A stretch of DNA of 46,310 nt from Sphingobium chlorophenolicum. Lineage in GTDB: Bacteria; Pseudomonadota; Alphaproteobacteria; Sphingomonadales; Sphingomonadaceae. The DNA lies in contig NZ_JFHR01000045.1 of the NCBI RefSeq assembly GCF_000722875.1, forward strand, positions 1 to 46,310. Direction: 5' to 3'. A program made the position numbers and the translations under genes. Below, in pieces: positions 1 through 9,606 of the stretch (position 1 is its first letter; each line of letters opens with the position of its first letter). The notes beneath the pieces were generated by a model, which saw nothing but the letters and a program-made list of their open reading frames with translations, was not told where the DNA came from and did no database searches.

Positions 1-1
1 A

Positions 2-163
2 AAAATCGACTGCGACTTCCATGCCTATCGCTGGAGGCACCTCGTCGAGAACTTCTTCTGTAGCCTCAAAACATTCCGGCGCATCGCTACCCGATACGAG
101 AAAACTGATCAGAGCTACCGCGCCATGATCAACCTTGCGGCCCTGAAGATCGCTATGCGCTAA
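2..163 (+). mobile_element. 3' end of an IS5-family (IS427-like) transposase gene, cut by the window edge
   Basis: The reading frame is open from the window edge to TAA at 161-163 and encodes the last 53 residues of a DDE transposase. The segment 'RHLVENFFCSLKTFRRIATR' followed by 'YEK' is the Y-R-E-K region around the catalytic glutamate of IS5/IS427 transposases. After the stop comes TGTCCACACGCC, which fits the inner part of a terminal inverted repeat. TTAG at 177-180 matches the YTAR target duplicated by this family, so the right end of the IS is placed at about 176. The left end lies outside the window, so the duplication cannot be confirmed here. The element has destroyed the 5' end of the next gene. 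Confidence 0.85.
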
Positions 164-176
164 ATGTCCACACGCC

Positions 177-998
177 TTAGGACTCCAATGGTCGCCGCGT
201 GACGACGGCACGGTGGATATCCGGCTGGACAGCCACGCCACCCGTATCCGCATCCACGAAGGGCCTCGCGACGATCTGGCCTATGCCGGATGGGAAGTGC
301 GCGACGCGGGCGCGCTGGAGGAACTGCACGACCGGCTTGCCGCCAAAGGCGTCGCCGTGGAACGCGCCAGCGCCGACGCGGCCGACCGCCGCGTACTGGA
401 CCTGATCCGTTTCCCCGATCCGGAGGGCAATGTGCATGAGGCCTATTACGGCCCGCTCCAGCGCACTGACCGGCCCTTCGTCAGCCCGACCGGCGCGCGG
501 TTCAAGACCGGCGCGCAGGGGCTGGGCCATATCGTCCTCGCCTGCCGCGACAAGGCGGTGATGCTGGGCTTTTTCCAGGATGTTCTGGGCTTCCGCATCT
601 CCGACCATATCCGGACCGAAGTGATTCCCGGCCGCCCGCTGGAGATCAGCTTTCTGCGCTGCAACGGGCGGCATCATTCGCTGGCGCTGGCCCCGGTGCC
701 GATCCCGAAGAAGATCGTCCACCTGATGGTCGAAACCACCTCCATCGATGAGGTCGGCCGCGCCATGCACCGCTGCATGGCCGCAGGCACCCATCTCAGC
801 TTCACGCTGGGCCGCCATTCCAACGACAATATGTTGAGCTTCTATCCCCTTTCTCCGTCCGGATTCGACATTGAATATGGCTGGGGCGGGCTGGAGGTGG
901 AGGATGAGAGCTGGCACGTCCTCACCCACGAAAGCAATTCCGCCTGGGGGCATATATTCCAGCGTCCCCCGCGCCCGTCGAAGCCCGCATCTGAGTGA
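177..998 (+). pseudogene. Extradiol (type I, VOC-fold) ring-cleavage dioxygenase, 5'-truncated by the IS
   Basis: Related to 2,3-dihydroxybiphenyl-type dioxygenases, which cleave catechols next to the hydroxyls with Fe(II). Reading in frame from the presumed TTAG junction gives LGLQWSPRDDGTVDIRLDSH, a typical internal stretch of this family, so about the first 40-50 residues are missing. The first in-frame start left is GTG at 213 (261 residues). Counted from there, the metal ligands are all present: H106 (GLGHIV), H170 (KIVHLMVE) and E221 (FDIEYG), with the second-shell H202 in GRHSND. The C-terminal catalytic domain is therefore whole and only the N-terminal domain is damaged. A product made from GTG 213 is possible but probably unstable. 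The nitronate monooxygenase-like gene follows after 55 nt and may now be read from an IS promoter. Confidence 0.88.
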
Positions 999-1053
999 TC
1001 GGCTTCCGTTCTTCGCCGCCCGCAACGGTGGCACAACCGGTGATTTCCTGAAA

Positions 1054-2016
1054 ATGTCCCTAGTCGCTGAACTTCATTCCAGCATGCGCCTGCCGATCAT
1101 CGCGGCGCCCATGTTCCTGATCTCCGGCCCCGATCTGGTCATCGCCGCCGGGAAGGCCGGGATAATGGGCGCCTTTCCCGCGCCCAACGCCCGCACCATC
1201 GCCGACCTGGAACAATGGCTGCCGCGCATCTCCGGCGAACTTGCCGCCGCCGGACGGCCCGGAATGTGGGCAATCAACATGATCGTGCATTCGACCTATG
1301 AACGGTTCGACGCCGAACTCGACCTCATCTGCGAATATAAGCCGCGCCTGGTCATCACAGCGCTGGGCAACCCCGCGCGGCCGCTGGAGCGCGTGCATGC
1401 CTATGGCGGCGCGGTGTTTTCCGACGTCATCACGCCGCTTCAGGCCCGAAAGGCGGTCGATGCGGGCGCAGACGGCCTGATCCTGGTCGCGAACGGGGCG
1501 GGCGGCCATACCGGCCAGTACAACCCCTTCGCGCTGGTGGAGGAGGTGCGCTCCTTCTGGGACGGGCCGCTGATCCTGGGCGGCGCCATCGGCGGAGCGC
1601 GGGGGGTGCGGGCGGCCTTGGCCCTTGGCGCGGACTTCGCTTATATGGGCACGCGCTTCATCGCCACGCGGGAAAGCATGGTGTCCGATCCCAATCGCGA
1701 AATGCTGGTCCGGGCGCAAATGGAGGATATCGTCATGACAACGGCGGTGACCGGCGTGCCGTCCAACTGGATGCGCGAAAGCCTGGACGCAGCGGGCTTC
1801 ACGCCGGAGATGCTGGAGATAAAGAAGAAGATCGACTTCTCCAACCTGCATGGCGACAGCAAGGCGTGGAAAAATATCTGGGGTGCGGGGCATGCGGTGG
1901 GCCAGACCCGGTCGATCCAGACCGCCGCCGAAGTGGTCGATCAGCTATGCGACGATTATGCGGCGCTGGGCAAAGATTTGAACGATTTGGGAGCGTGGCC
2001 GCGTATCCTGACATGA
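1054..2016 (+). CDS. Nitronate monooxygenase / 2-nitropropane dioxygenase-like FMN enzyme
   Basis: A 320-residue TIM-barrel flavoprotein. Family features are the N-terminal LPIIAAPMFLISGP, the FMN-phosphate region with the catalytic-type histidine in ANGAGGHTG, and GADFAYMGTRFIATRES late in the barrel. Known members oxidise nitronates, but the family is broad and many catabolic members have other or unknown substrates. ATG at 1054 was chosen because the upstream open frame (from 871) overlaps the dioxygenase and its extra 61 residues do not look like this family. It lies 55 nt after the dioxygenase stop on the same strand, so the two were probably co-transcribed. Whether it has a role in ring-cleavage catabolism is unknown. 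Confidence 0.85.
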   Translation: MSLVAELHSSMRLPIIAAPMFLISGPDLVIAAGKAGIMGAFPAPNARTIADLEQWLPRISGELAAAGRPGMWAINMIVHSTYERFDAELDLICEYKPRLVITALGNPARPLERVHAYGGAVFSDVITPLQARKAVDAGADGLILVANGAGGHTGQYNPFALVEEVRSFWDGPLILGGAIGGARGVRAALALGADFAYMGTRFIATRESMVSDPNREMLVRAQMEDIVMTTAVTGVPSNWMRESLDAAGFTPEMLEIKKKIDFSNLHGDSKAWKNIWGAGHAVGQTRSIQTAAEVVDQLCDDYAALGKDLNDLGAWPRILT

Positions 2017-2058
2017 CGACTTCCGGGCCGGGATCGGCGACCTAATCCCCAAAAAGGC

Positions 2059-3543
2059 TCAAAACAGATCGGCGTCTTCGACCGCGACGGTACGACAGCC
2101 GGAATGGCCGATGACCATCGCGGCGCGAGCGCCCGGCCGCCACGCCGATCTCGTGGAACCGCCGCCCCGCGCAAAGCCCGTCCAGCGCGTCATGATGTCG
2201 ATGCTGAGGCTGTCCAGATGGGACCGCTCCGCGCCGCCCAATAGCCTGGCCCCGTTCCATGCGTCGATATTGCCGAACATGAAGGGCAAATCGATGCAAT
2301 GACAGGCGCGCAATTCCGGCGCGGGCGATTCCATGTCGAACCGATAGACCTGGACATTGCCGCCGCGAGACGCCAGCGCATCGGCAAAGGCCAGCGAGCC
2401 GGAACGGAACAGGGCGTCGGTCAGCAATTCCTCGCACAGCGCGGCATCGTCGGGCGGCGCGCGCCGGGCGCGGGCAGCGGCGACGGCCCCGGCGGCCGCC
2501 TCTCCAAAAAGCCCTTCCGCGACGGACGATGCGAATTTGCCGTCGATCCCGGCCCGGTCCGGCAGCAGCGACAGGAACAGCGCCCCTTCGTCCCGCGTCC
2601 AGCCGACCATGACGTCCACCTTGCGCCTTGCCGCGCCTATCGCGGCCGCTTTCCACAATGGCGTGCCGCCTGCCTGCCAGGGCGCATCGGCCACGGGCGC
2701 GAAGGGGGGCGTGAAATCGCCCCTGCGCGGATTTCGCAGCCGCGCCCCGGCCCTGTCCTGCGCGGCCAGAATACGCTCGACGGAGGCGGCGCGCAGATCG
2801 GCGGCGTGCCCGCGCTCCAGACCCATTTCCTCGAAGAAGATGTGCGATCTTTCGAAGGCGGCCTCCCGCTCCTGCGGTTCCAGCCCGAACGGAGCGCTCT
2901 GCAGGATGGCCCGCCTGAAAAGTCCGTCGGCATCCTCCGACGCCAGCATCATCGCGATGGCATGCGCCCCGGCGGACTGGCCGAAGACGGTGACATTGTC
3001 CGCATCGCCCCCGAAGGCCGCGATATTGTTCCGCACCCAATGCAGGGCGGCCAACTGATCCCGCAAGCCGAGATTGCCGTCGCTGACTCCTGGTGCCGCA
3101 AGATAGCCCAGCGCTCCCAGGCGATAATTGGGACAGACCACGATCACGCCCTGCTCCCGCGCCATGCGGGCGCCGTCATACCAGGGCTGGTCGCCCGAAC
3201 CGGTCAGGAAAGCGCCGCCATGGAACCAGACCATGACCGGGGCCTGCCGGGCGCCGGAGGGCGCCCAGATCGAAAGGGTGAGGCAATCCTCATCCTGATC
3301 GCCCGACATGGGGCCAAGCGCGGTGAACATGCGGGAGGGGGTCTGCGGCGCCATCGGCGCGGCGGCCGTTGCATCGCGCGTCCCATTCCATGGCGGGCAG
3401 GGCAGGGGCGGCGCGAACCGCAACGCGCCTAGAGGCGGCTGCGCGAACGGCAGCCCGCGAAAGACCTCGCATCCATCGAGGGAAAGGCCGCGCACAGAGC
3501 CGGAAGGGGTGTCGCGGTCGACTGTGGAAGATGTCGGAAGCAT
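2059..3543 (-). CDS. Type B carboxylesterase (alpha/beta hydrolase)
   Basis: A 494-residue esterase of the acetylcholinesterase/carboxylesterase superfamily. Visible parts are the oxyanion hole HGG at 108-110, nucleophile S190 in GQSAG, acid E319 in RDEG and H415 in CHCIDLPFMFGN, plus the family signature DEDCLTLSIW near 84. No clear signal peptide is seen, so it is probably cytoplasmic. The start is the ATG read from 3543-3541. The much longer upstream open frame runs through the divergent LysR gene and is not coding. Its stop is 43 nt from the stop of the nitronate monooxygenase-like gene, which converges on it. The divergent LysR gene 129 nt away is the likely regulator. Substrate unknown. 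Confidence 0.9.
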   Translation of the reverse strand: MLPTSSTVDRDTPSGSVRGLSLDGCEVFRGLPFAQPPLGALRFAPPLPCPPWNGTRDATAAAPMAPQTPSRMFTALGPMSGDQDEDCLTLSIWAPSGARQAPVMVWFHGGAFLTGSGDQPWYDGARMAREQGVIVVCPNYRLGALGYLAAPGVSDGNLGLRDQLAALHWVRNNIAAFGGDADNVTVFGQSAGAHAIAMMLASEDADGLFRRAILQSAPFGLEPQEREAAFERSHIFFEEMGLERGHAADLRAASVERILAAQDRAGARLRNPRRGDFTPPFAPVADAPWQAGGTPLWKAAAIGAARRKVDVMVGWTRDEGALFLSLLPDRAGIDGKFASSVAEGLFGEAAAGAVAAARARRAPPDDAALCEELLTDALFRSGSLAFADALASRGGNVQVYRFDMESPAPELRACHCIDLPFMFGNIDAWNGARLLGGAERSHLDSLSIDIMTRWTGFARGGGSTRSAWRPGARAAMVIGHSGCRTVAVEDADLF

Positions 3544-3672
3544 GGGGCGATCTAACGGGCCTTGGCGCGACGGTGCAGTCGCGGCGACGGGAACGGGGGG
3601 TTGCCAAGTTGGAAACCCGATGCGAAGATTTTGCGCAGGCGGCCGGAGGATCAGGCTGTACGGGATCAAGCC
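3544..3672. promoter_or_regulatory. Divergent promoter region of esterase and LysR gene
   Basis: A 129-nt spacer between two start codons on opposite strands. It must hold both promoters if the genes are independently transcribed. I see no clean -35/-10 pair and no convincing T-N11-A operator, so only its position supports this call. Confidence 0.4.
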
Positions 3673-4566
3673 ATGCGCTTTGCAGACGACCTCATCCTTT
3701 TCGCGCATCTGGTGGACAACGGCTCCTACTCGGCGACCGCCAGGGCCCTGGGGGTTCAAAAATCCTTCCTCAGCCGCCGGATCGCCGCGCTGGAAACGGC
3801 GCTTGGCCTCAATATCCTGCAAAGGGGGGCGAACGGGATCAGGGTGACGGACCTTGGCAACCAGGTCTATGCCAACGCCTGCAAGGTGCGGGAAAATCGC
3901 GACGAGGCATTCCGCATCGTCGAGGAGCAGCAGCGGACGCCCAGCGGCGTGCTCAACGTCGTTTGCCCGCCCTTGCTGTCGGAAATGCTGTTCGGCGATG
4001 TCGCGGTGGCCTTCGCCGCCAGCCATCCGAAGGTGAGGCTGAACTTCGAAGTCCGGACGATATTGCCCACAGCCGGACTGGACGCCTATGACGTCGTGAT
4101 CCTTCCGGCGACAGGCGGCCTGCCCGACGCCGATTTCGTGGCCCGGCGGATATTGCTCGCCGAATATCGCCTCGTCGCGTCACCCCGTTGGCAGCCGGTC
4201 TCCGGCAAAGCCAGCCTTGAAAAGCTGCAGGGCTGCGTCGCCATAGGCTGGGCGCATGACGGCGCGCCGGAGATCTGGAAACTCACGGACGAGGGTGGAA
4301 ACATCCACGAGTTGGCGGTCTCTCCAACCCTGCGCACGAACGATCTGGCCCTTGCGGCCAGGGCGGCGATCGCCGGGCTGGGCCTTGCGCGATTGCCTGC
4401 GGCGCAGGCCATTCCCCACATCGCCGCAGGTCGTCTGGTCCATATCCTGCCGGATTATCAGCCCCATCCGGTCTCCATCTATGCCGCCTATTCCTCCCGC
4501 CGGGCCGTGACCGCCGCCGGGCGCGCCTTTCTTGCCGCTCTACAGGAGGCGGCGGCTAAGGCCTGA
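3673..4566 (+). CDS. LysR-family transcriptional regulator
   Basis: A 297-residue LTTR. The N-terminal winged helix-turn-helix includes 'SATARALGVQKSFLSRRIAA' at about residues 17-36, and a periplasmic-binding-like effector domain follows from about 90. ATG 3673 (MRFADDL) was chosen because the helix-turn-helix normally begins within the first 5-10 residues; the earlier start at 3562 would add 37 unrelated residues. It is transcribed away from the carboxylesterase gene, and LTTRs often control the divergent gene, so regulation of that esterase is the simplest reading. The effector is unknown. Confidence 0.92.
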   Translation: MRFADDLILFAHLVDNGSYSATARALGVQKSFLSRRIAALETALGLNILQRGANGIRVTDLGNQVYANACKVRENRDEAFRIVEEQQRTPSGVLNVVCPPLLSEMLFGDVAVAFAASHPKVRLNFEVRTILPTAGLDAYDVVILPATGGLPDADFVARRILLAEYRLVASPRWQPVSGKASLEKLQGCVAIGWAHDGAPEIWKLTDEGGNIHELAVSPTLRTNDLALAARAAIAGLGLARLPAAQAIPHIAAGRLVHILPDYQPHPVSIYAAYSSRRAVTAAGRAFLAALQEAAAKA

Positions 4567-4628
4567 CCGGGCCAAATCCCTAGGTAGCGTCGGCCTGAGT
4601 GATTTGGGTGGATTGCGGACCTATCCTA

Positions 4629-4762
4629 TTCCTCCCCATCGAAAGATGGGGAGGTGGCAGCGCGAAGCGCTGACGGAGGGGAAAATGCGCAGGTCACGCC
4701 ATTTCCCCTCCACCACCGCTTTCAGCGGCCGTCCCCCTCCCCACGCTTCGCGTAGGGAGGAT
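4629..4762. repeat. Intergenic hairpin repeat, copy 1 of 3
   Basis: A string of short hairpins between two converging genes: CCTCCCCATC (4631-4640) pairs with GATGGGGAGG (4645-4654), followed by CAGCGC/GCGCTG, GGGGAAA/TTTCCCC, CCGCT/AGCGG and CCCTCCCCACG with CGTAGGGAGG. Related copies lie at 16857-16937 and 45433-45535. This is the REP-like element common between sphingomonad genes. Here it probably also ends transcription of the LysR gene and the E1-E2 operon. Confidence 0.75.
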
Positions 4763-4786
4763 TTAACGTTTACGAATCCCACATAC

Positions 4787-5986
4787 CTAGCAAATGATCC
4801 GCATCGGATCCTCCACCAGATCGCGGAACGCGGCCATGAACTGCGCTGCCGTCGCGCCGTCGATGGCGCGATGATCGAAGCTGGCGGTGGCCGCCATGAT
4901 CGTCGCCAGAGCGATTGCGCCATCCACCTTCCACGGCTGCTCCACGCCCGCCGCCACGCCCAGGATCAGCGCCTGCGGCGGATTGATCACCGGGAACATC
5001 TCGTCGATCCCGAACATGCCCAGGTTGGAAATGGAGGCGGTGCCGCCCTGATAATCCTCCGGCGCCAGCTTGCCGTCGCGGGCCTTGGCCGCCAGCGCCT
5101 TGCTCGCCTGGGCGATGGCCGAAAGCGACAGCGCGCCCGCGTCCTTGATGACGGGGGTGATCAGCCCGCCCTCGATCGCGACGGCCATGGAAATGTCCAC
5201 GCGGGAGAAGCGATGCAGGACATCGCCGCCGAACTGCACGTTCACGTCCGGGACCGCCGCCATGGCCAGCGCCATCGCCTTGATCAGCATGTCGTTGACC
5301 GACAGCTTGACGCCGCGCGCGGAAAGGCTGGCGTTCAGTTCCGTCCGCAGCCGGTTCAGCGCGTCGATGTTGCAGCGCGCCGTCAGGTAGAAATGCGGCA
5401 CGGTCTGCTTGGACTCGGTCAGGCGGCGGGCGATGGTCTTGCGCATGCCCGTCAGCTTGACCGTGTCCACAGGCACGCCCGCCGGAGGATCGTAGACCGG
5501 CGCCGCTGCGGCGACCGGCGCGTTGGCAGCGATGACGGCGGCGGGCGTAAGAAGCGATGGCAGGCCAAGGTCCGCCTTGACGATGCGTCCGCGTGGACCG
5601 CTGCCGGTGATGCCCGACAGCGAAAGCCCACGCACGGCCGCGATCCGCCTGGCAAGCGGCGTGGCGTTGATGTCCCTCTCGTCAAGGGCAGGCGCTTTGG
5701 GGGCCGCCGAAACCGTTTCCAGCACGGGCGCGGCGACGGCTTCCGCTCCCTGGGCGACGGTCGCGATTACCGTGCCCACGGGCACGTCCTCGCTCCCCTC
5801 CGGAACGAGGATCGACGCGATTACGCCGCCTTCCGTGGCTTCATAGTCCATCGTCGCCTTGTCGGTCTCGATCTCGGCTATGATGTCGCCCGGCTTGATC
5901 CTGTCCCTGGCCTTGACGAGCCACCGGGCCAATGTGCCCTTTTCCATCGTCGGCGACAGCGCCGGCATGGTCAGTTCAACAGCCAT
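4787..5986 (-). CDS. 2-oxoacid dehydrogenase E2 (dihydrolipoamide acyltransferase)
   Basis: A 399-residue acyltransferase of a 2-oxoacid dehydrogenase complex. It has one N-terminal lipoyl domain (lipoylated K43 in ETDKAT), a peripheral subunit-binding domain at about 113-150 ([12 protein letters not shown] ... GPRGRI), an Ala/Pro-rich linker, and the catalytic domain ending in DHRAIDG with H372 and D376. It moves the acyl group made by E1 to CoA. ATG 5986 starts the lipoyl domain exactly and lies one base after the TGA of E1, so the two are translationally coupled. No E3 gene is present, so a housekeeping dihydrolipoamide dehydrogenase must complete the complex. The acyl substrate is not set by the sequence. 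Confidence 0.94.
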   Translation of the reverse strand: MAVELTMPALSPTMEKGTLARWLVKARDRIKPGDIIAEIETDKATMDYEATEGGVIASILVPEGSEDVPVGTVIATVAQGAEAVAAPVLETVSAAPKAPALDERDINATPLARRIAAVRGLSLSGITGSGPRGRIVKADLGLPSLLTPAAVIAANAPVAAAAPVYDPPAGVPVDTVKLTGMRKTIARRLTESKQTVPHFYLTARCNIDALNRLRTELNASLSARGVKLSVNDMLIKAMALAMAAVPDVNVQFGGDVLHRFSRVDISMAVAIEGGLITPVIKDAGALSLSAIAQASKALAAKARDGKLAPEDYQGGTASISNLGMFGIDEMFPVINPPQALILGVAAGVEQPWKVDGAIALATIMAATASFDHRAIDGATAAQFMAAFRDLVEDPMRIIC

Positions 5987-5987
5987 G

Positions 5988-8330
5988 TCATTCCCCCAGG
6001 AAAAGTTCGGCGGCGGCCTCGACAATGGCGTCGGCGTCCAGCCTGTAGGTGCGATAAAGGTCGGGCAGGTCGCCGGTCTGGCCGAAGCGGTCGATGCCCA
6101 GCGGGCTGACGCGCATCCCCTTGACGCCGCCCAGCCAGGACAGCGCGCCCGGCGATCCGTCGATCACCGTCACCAGCCCCGCGCCGGGAGCCAGCGCGGA
6201 CAGCAGCGTCTCGACATGGCTGGGCGCCGCGTTTTTGTCGGTCCAGCGGGCAGCGCGCCGGGCCGACCAGCCGCGATGCAGCAGGTCGGGCGAGGTGACG
6301 TTCAGCAGGCCCAGACCCGGCATATCCTCCGCCAGCAATTCCCACGCCGCCAGCGCTTCGGGCGCGATCGCGCCGGTGAAGACCAACGCCGCCTCGGAAC
6401 CGGCGGCGGGCTTGCGCAGCCAATAGCCGCCCTTGATCGCGTCGGCTTCCCAATCGGCATCGGTGCGCGTGATCTGCGGGATGGACCGTGTGCTGAGGCG
6501 CAGATAGACCGAACTGCCCTCCGCCTTCTGCATATGGTCGAAGGCATGGCGCATAAGCAGCGCCACCTCATCGGCATAGGCCGGTTCGAAATAGTCCAGA
6601 TTGGGCTGACCCATGCCGATCAGGGGCGTGTTGATCGACTGGTGCGCCCCGCCTTCCGCGCCCAACGTCAGGCCCGAAGGCGTGCCGACCAGCAGGAAGC
6701 GCGCATCCTGGTAGCAACCATAGTTGAGCGCATCCAGCCCGCGTGAAATGAACGGGTCGTACACGGTCCCGACCGGCAGCAGGCGCGTGCCGAAATGCGG
6801 GGCCGACAGACCCAGCGCCGCCAGCATCAGGAAGAAATTATTCTCCGCAATGCCCAGTTCGATATGCTGGCCTGCGGCATGGCCCGACCATTTCTGTGCG
6901 GAGGGAATCTTCGCGGCATGGAAAACGTCGGCCAGTTCGCGGCGGCGGAACAGCCCGCGCCGGTTGACGAAGCCGCCCAGATTGGTCGTCTGCGTGACGT
7001 CGGGCGCGGTCGTGACGATGCGGTCGCCCAGCGGATCGCCCGCCTTCGCCAGATCCATCAGGATGCGGCCGAACGCCGACTGGGTGGACTGTTCCTCCCC
7101 ATCCGGCACCGGCAGGCGGTCCGGCACCGGCATCGCTTCGGCCTGATGCTCTGGCGGCGTCGCGGCGAAGGCGCTCTTGCGGATGAAGGCGTCCAGTTCG
7201 GCGGCCACATTGTCGCCCAGCCCGGCATAGGGTTCCCATTCCTGGCCCTCCGCGATGTTCAGGCTGGCGCGCAGTTCGGCGATCTGGGGCGGGTTCATCA
7301 TGCCCGAATGATTGTCCTTGTGCCCCGCGAGCGGCAGGCCGAACCCCTTGATCGTATAGGCGATGAACATGGTCGGCATGTCGTCGTCGGCTGCGGCGAA
7401 CGCCTCCAGCAACGTCTCGACGCAATGGCCGCCCAAATTGGTCATCAGCGCCGACAGCGCGGCATCGTCATAATCGTCCAGCAGCTTCCTGACGTTAGGC
7501 TTGCCGCCGATGTCGGCGATCAGCCGCGCCCGCCACGCTGCGCCGCCCTGATAGGTCAGCACCGCATAGTCGGCGTTCGGGCAGTTATCGATCCATTCCT
7601 CCAGGCTCTTGCCGCCCGGCTTGCGGAAGGCCGCCTGTTGCAGCTTGCCATATTTCAGCGTCAGCACGCGCCAGCCGCACGTCTCGAAAATATCGTCGAA
7701 GCGGCGGAACATGCGGTCGGCGGTCGTGCTGTCCAGTGACTGCCGGTTATAATCGACGATCCACCAGCAATTGCGGATGTCGTGCTTATAGGCCTCGATC
7801 AGGCATTCGTAGATATTGCCCTCATCCAGTTCAGCGTCGCCCATCAGCGCGATCATGCGGCCAGCGTCCACCTCCGCCATCTGGCCATGGGCGATCAGAT
7901 AATCCTGCACCAGGCTGGCGAAGGCCGTGATCGCGACGCCCAGCCCGACCGACCCGGTGGAGAAATCGACGGGAATCTGGTCCTTGGTCCGCGAAGGATA
8001 GCTTTGCATGCCGCCCAGCCCGCGAAAGCGCTGCAACTGGTCCAGGCTCTGATTGCCCAGCAGATAGTGGATGGCGTGCAGCACCGGCCCGGCATGGGGC
8101 TTGACCGCGACCTTGTCCTGCGGCCGCAGGGCGCTGAAATAGAGCGCGGACATGATCGTCGTCATCGACGCGCAACTGGCCTGATGGCCGCCGACCTTCA
8201 TGCCGTCCCGCTTGGTGCGGACATGGTTGGCATTGTGCACCGTCCAGGAGGAAAGCCAGCGCAAGCGCGTGTCGAGCGCCTCCAGCGCATGGATATCGGC
8301 CTGTCGCGTTTCTGAAATGGCGGTAGCCAC
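5988..8330 (-). CDS. 2-oxoacid dehydrogenase E1, homodimeric AceE/MdeB type
   Basis: A thiamine diphosphate enzyme of 780 residues that decarboxylates a 2-oxoacid and passes the acyl group to E2. It has the single-chain AceE architecture: [17 protein letters not shown] near 76-92, the ThDP/Mg motif GDAELDEGN at about 164-172, a long HKDNHSG segment, and a C-terminal transketolase-like half. It is shorter than enteric AceE (about 890). I prefer GTG 8330, which has AGGGAG seven bases upstream; ATG 8348 is the alternative and would add six residues. Divergence from an Lrp-type gene resembles the Pseudomonas putida mdeR/mdeB arrangement, where the E1 acts on 2-oxobutyrate. A catabolic 2-oxoacid is therefore as likely as pyruvate. 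Confidence 0.9.
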   Translation of the reverse strand: MATAISETRQADIHALEALDTRLRWLSSWTVHNANHVRTKRDGMKVGGHQASCASMTTIMSALYFSALRPQDKVAVKPHAGPVLHAIHYLLGNQSLDQLQRFRGLGGMQSYPSRTKDQIPVDFSTGSVGLGVAITAFASLVQDYLIAHGQMAEVDAGRMIALMGDAELDEGNIYECLIEAYKHDIRNCWWIVDYNRQSLDSTTADRMFRRFDDIFETCGWRVLTLKYGKLQQAAFRKPGGKSLEEWIDNCPNADYAVLTYQGGAAWRARLIADIGGKPNVRKLLDDYDDAALSALMTNLGGHCVETLLEAFAAADDDMPTMFIAYTIKGFGLPLAGHKDNHSGMMNPPQIAELRASLNIAEGQEWEPYAGLGDNVAAELDAFIRKSAFAATPPEHQAEAMPVPDRLPVPDGEEQSTQSAFGRILMDLAKAGDPLGDRIVTTAPDVTQTTNLGGFVNRRGLFRRRELADVFHAAKIPSAQKWSGHAAGQHIELGIAENNFFLMLAALGLSAPHFGTRLLPVGTVYDPFISRGLDALNYGCYQDARFLLVGTPSGLTLGAEGGAHQSINTPLIGMGQPNLDYFEPAYADEVALLMRHAFDHMQKAEGSSVYLRLSTRSIPQITRTDADWEADAIKGGYWLRKPAAGSEAALVFTGAIAPEALAAWELLAEDMPGLGLLNVTSPDLLHRGWSARRAARWTDKNAAPSHVETLLSALAPGAGLVTVIDGSPGALSWLGGVKGMRVSPLGIDRFGQTGDLPDLYRTYRLDADAIVEAAAELFLGE

Positions 8331-8401
8331 GGCATCTCTCCCTATCATCGGCGTGCCTTGATAACCGGAATGACGGCGAGAATCCTTGCGATCATTGCTC
8401 A

Positions 8402-8435
8402 ATATCCGCATGATATTGGAATATTAATCGGATAT
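8402..8435. promoter_or_regulatory. Inverted repeat in the E1/Lrp divergent spacer
   Basis: ATATCCG at 8402-8408 is repeated inverted as CGGATAT at 8429-8435, with an AT-rich centre containing AATATT. Its place between divergent start codons, close to the Lrp gene, fits an operator for that regulator controlling itself and the E1-E2 genes. AAGGGTG just before ATG 8456 is the ribosome site. Confidence 0.5.
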
Positions 8436-8455
8436 CGTCTTATTAAGGGTGAATT

Positions 8456-8935
8456 ATGCCAAAACAGATATTGGATGACATAGACGTCAAGATTCTCGAC
8501 CGATTGCAGGGCGACGGGCGAGTCACCAACCAGCAGCTTTCGGAGGATGTCGGCCTTTCGCCCAGCCCCTGCCTGCGCCGGGTCCGGCTGCTGGAGGAAA
8601 GCGGGGTCATTGCCGGCTATGTCGCCCTGGTGAATCCGGAGGCGGTCGGCCTCAGCGTTACCGCTTTCGTGCGGATACGCCTCGACCAGCAGGATGACAG
8701 TCACCTCGCCGCCTTCGAAAGCGCCATCGCAAACCTGCCAGAGGTCATGGAATGCTATCTGATGACGGGGGAGGCCGATTATCAATTGCGCGTGCTGGTG
8801 GAATCGCTGGGCGAATTTGAAGATTTCCTGCGCCGCAAGCTGACGAGGATTACCGGCGTGTCCCAGGTGACGACCAGTTTCGGATTGCGGCCGGTGGTGT
8901 ATCGGACCGCGCTTCCCGTGCGCAGCGCCGATTAA
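8456..8935 (+). CDS. Lrp/AsnC-family transcriptional regulator
   Basis: A 159-residue protein with an N-terminal helix-turn-helix (DDIDVKILDRLQGDGRVTNQ, then LSEDVGLSPSPCLRRV) and a C-terminal RAM ligand-binding domain (GEADYQLRVLVESLGEFEDF region). Such proteins sense amino acids or related acids as octamers or higher forms. ATG 8456 has AAGGGTG at the right distance. It is divergent from the E1-E2 operon and is the obvious regulator of it. The ligand may be an amino acid or the 2-oxoacid precursor of the E1 substrate; this is inference from position. Confidence 0.93.
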   Translation: MPKQILDDIDVKILDRLQGDGRVTNQQLSEDVGLSPSPCLRRVRLLEESGVIAGYVALVNPEAVGLSVTAFVRIRLDQQDDSHLAAFESAIANLPEVMECYLMTGEADYQLRVLVESLGEFEDFLRRKLTRITGVSQVTTSFGLRPVVYRTALPVRSAD

Positions 8936-8976
8936 TGTCGGGGCGCGACAATCCGGCTTGACTCTCATTCTAACAT

Positions 8977-9005
8977 GTTCATTTTAGATTGAACGATTTA
9001 AAATG
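8977..9005. promoter_or_regulatory. Two overlapping inverted repeats before the TetR gene
   Basis: CATTTTA (8980-8986) pairs with TAAAATG (8999-9005), and GTTCA (8977-8981) pairs with TGAAC (8990-8994). Both lie just before the ribosome site of the TetR-family gene, where a bound dimer would block its own expression. Confidence 0.5.
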
Positions 9006-9013
9006 AGGAAGCG

Positions 9014-9589
9014 GTGGTTCGTTCCAGATCATTCGATGAAGCGCAGGTGCTGACCGACGCGATGAACGCCTTTCGCAAGCACGGCTTCGCGGGCGTTTCC
9101 ATCAAGACGCTGGAGGCTGCGACAGGCCTGACGTCCGGCAGCATCTACAATGCCTATGGCGACAAGGACGGCGTCTATCGGGCCGCGCTGAACCATTATA
9201 TCGATGCGGTCATTCGCTGGCGGCTCGACACCTATATCGGCGCCGAAGGGGGCGTGGACGGGGTCGAGCGGCTCTTCCTCTCCCTGCTGTCCGATGGCGA
9301 AGCCAATCCCAATGGCTGCCTGCTGACCAACGCCGCCGTGGAGTTCGGCGCGGGGCCGTCCGTCGCCACGCAGGGCGTGCAGGACGGCCTCGCCCTGCTG
9401 GAGGCGGGCATGCGCGACGCGCTCCTGCGGGACATTGACGCGGAGCATGTCGACCGCGCCGTCACCCGCCTTCTCCTGATCTATCAGGGCATATTGGTGC
9501 TGCGGCGCGCGGGCCGGGACATATCGGCTTCCGACGCCGTCGTCCGGGACGAATTCGATCACCTTCGGAAGATGAGAAAATCATGCTGA
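9014..9589 (+). CDS. TetR-family transcriptional regulator
   Basis: A 191-residue repressor. The helix-turn-helix covers about residues 10-50 (AFRKHGFAGVSIKTLEAATG, then LTSGSIYNAYGDKDGVY), followed by an all-helical ligand domain. The start is GTG 9014 with GAGGAAG upstream. It ends 17 nt before the epoxide hydrolase start, and an upstream in-frame ATG of that gene overlaps its stop, so the two genes form one unit. It most likely represses itself and the hydrolase and is released by a substrate or product of the hydrolase. Confidence 0.92.
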   Translation: MVRSRSFDEAQVLTDAMNAFRKHGFAGVSIKTLEAATGLTSGSIYNAYGDKDGVYRAALNHYIDAVIRWRLDTYIGAEGGVDGVERLFLSLLSDGEANPNGCLLTNAAVEFGAGPSVATQGVQDGLALLEAGMRDALLRDIDAEHVDRAVTRLLLIYQGILVLRRAGRDISASDAVVRDEFDHLRKMRKSC

Positions 9590-9606
9590 ACTTACAGGAA
9601 GTCACC

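Noticed and set aside
8399..8968. A 189-codon minus-strand frame
   Set aside because: It is antisense to the Lrp/AsnC gene, which has a clear helix-turn-helix and RAM domain.
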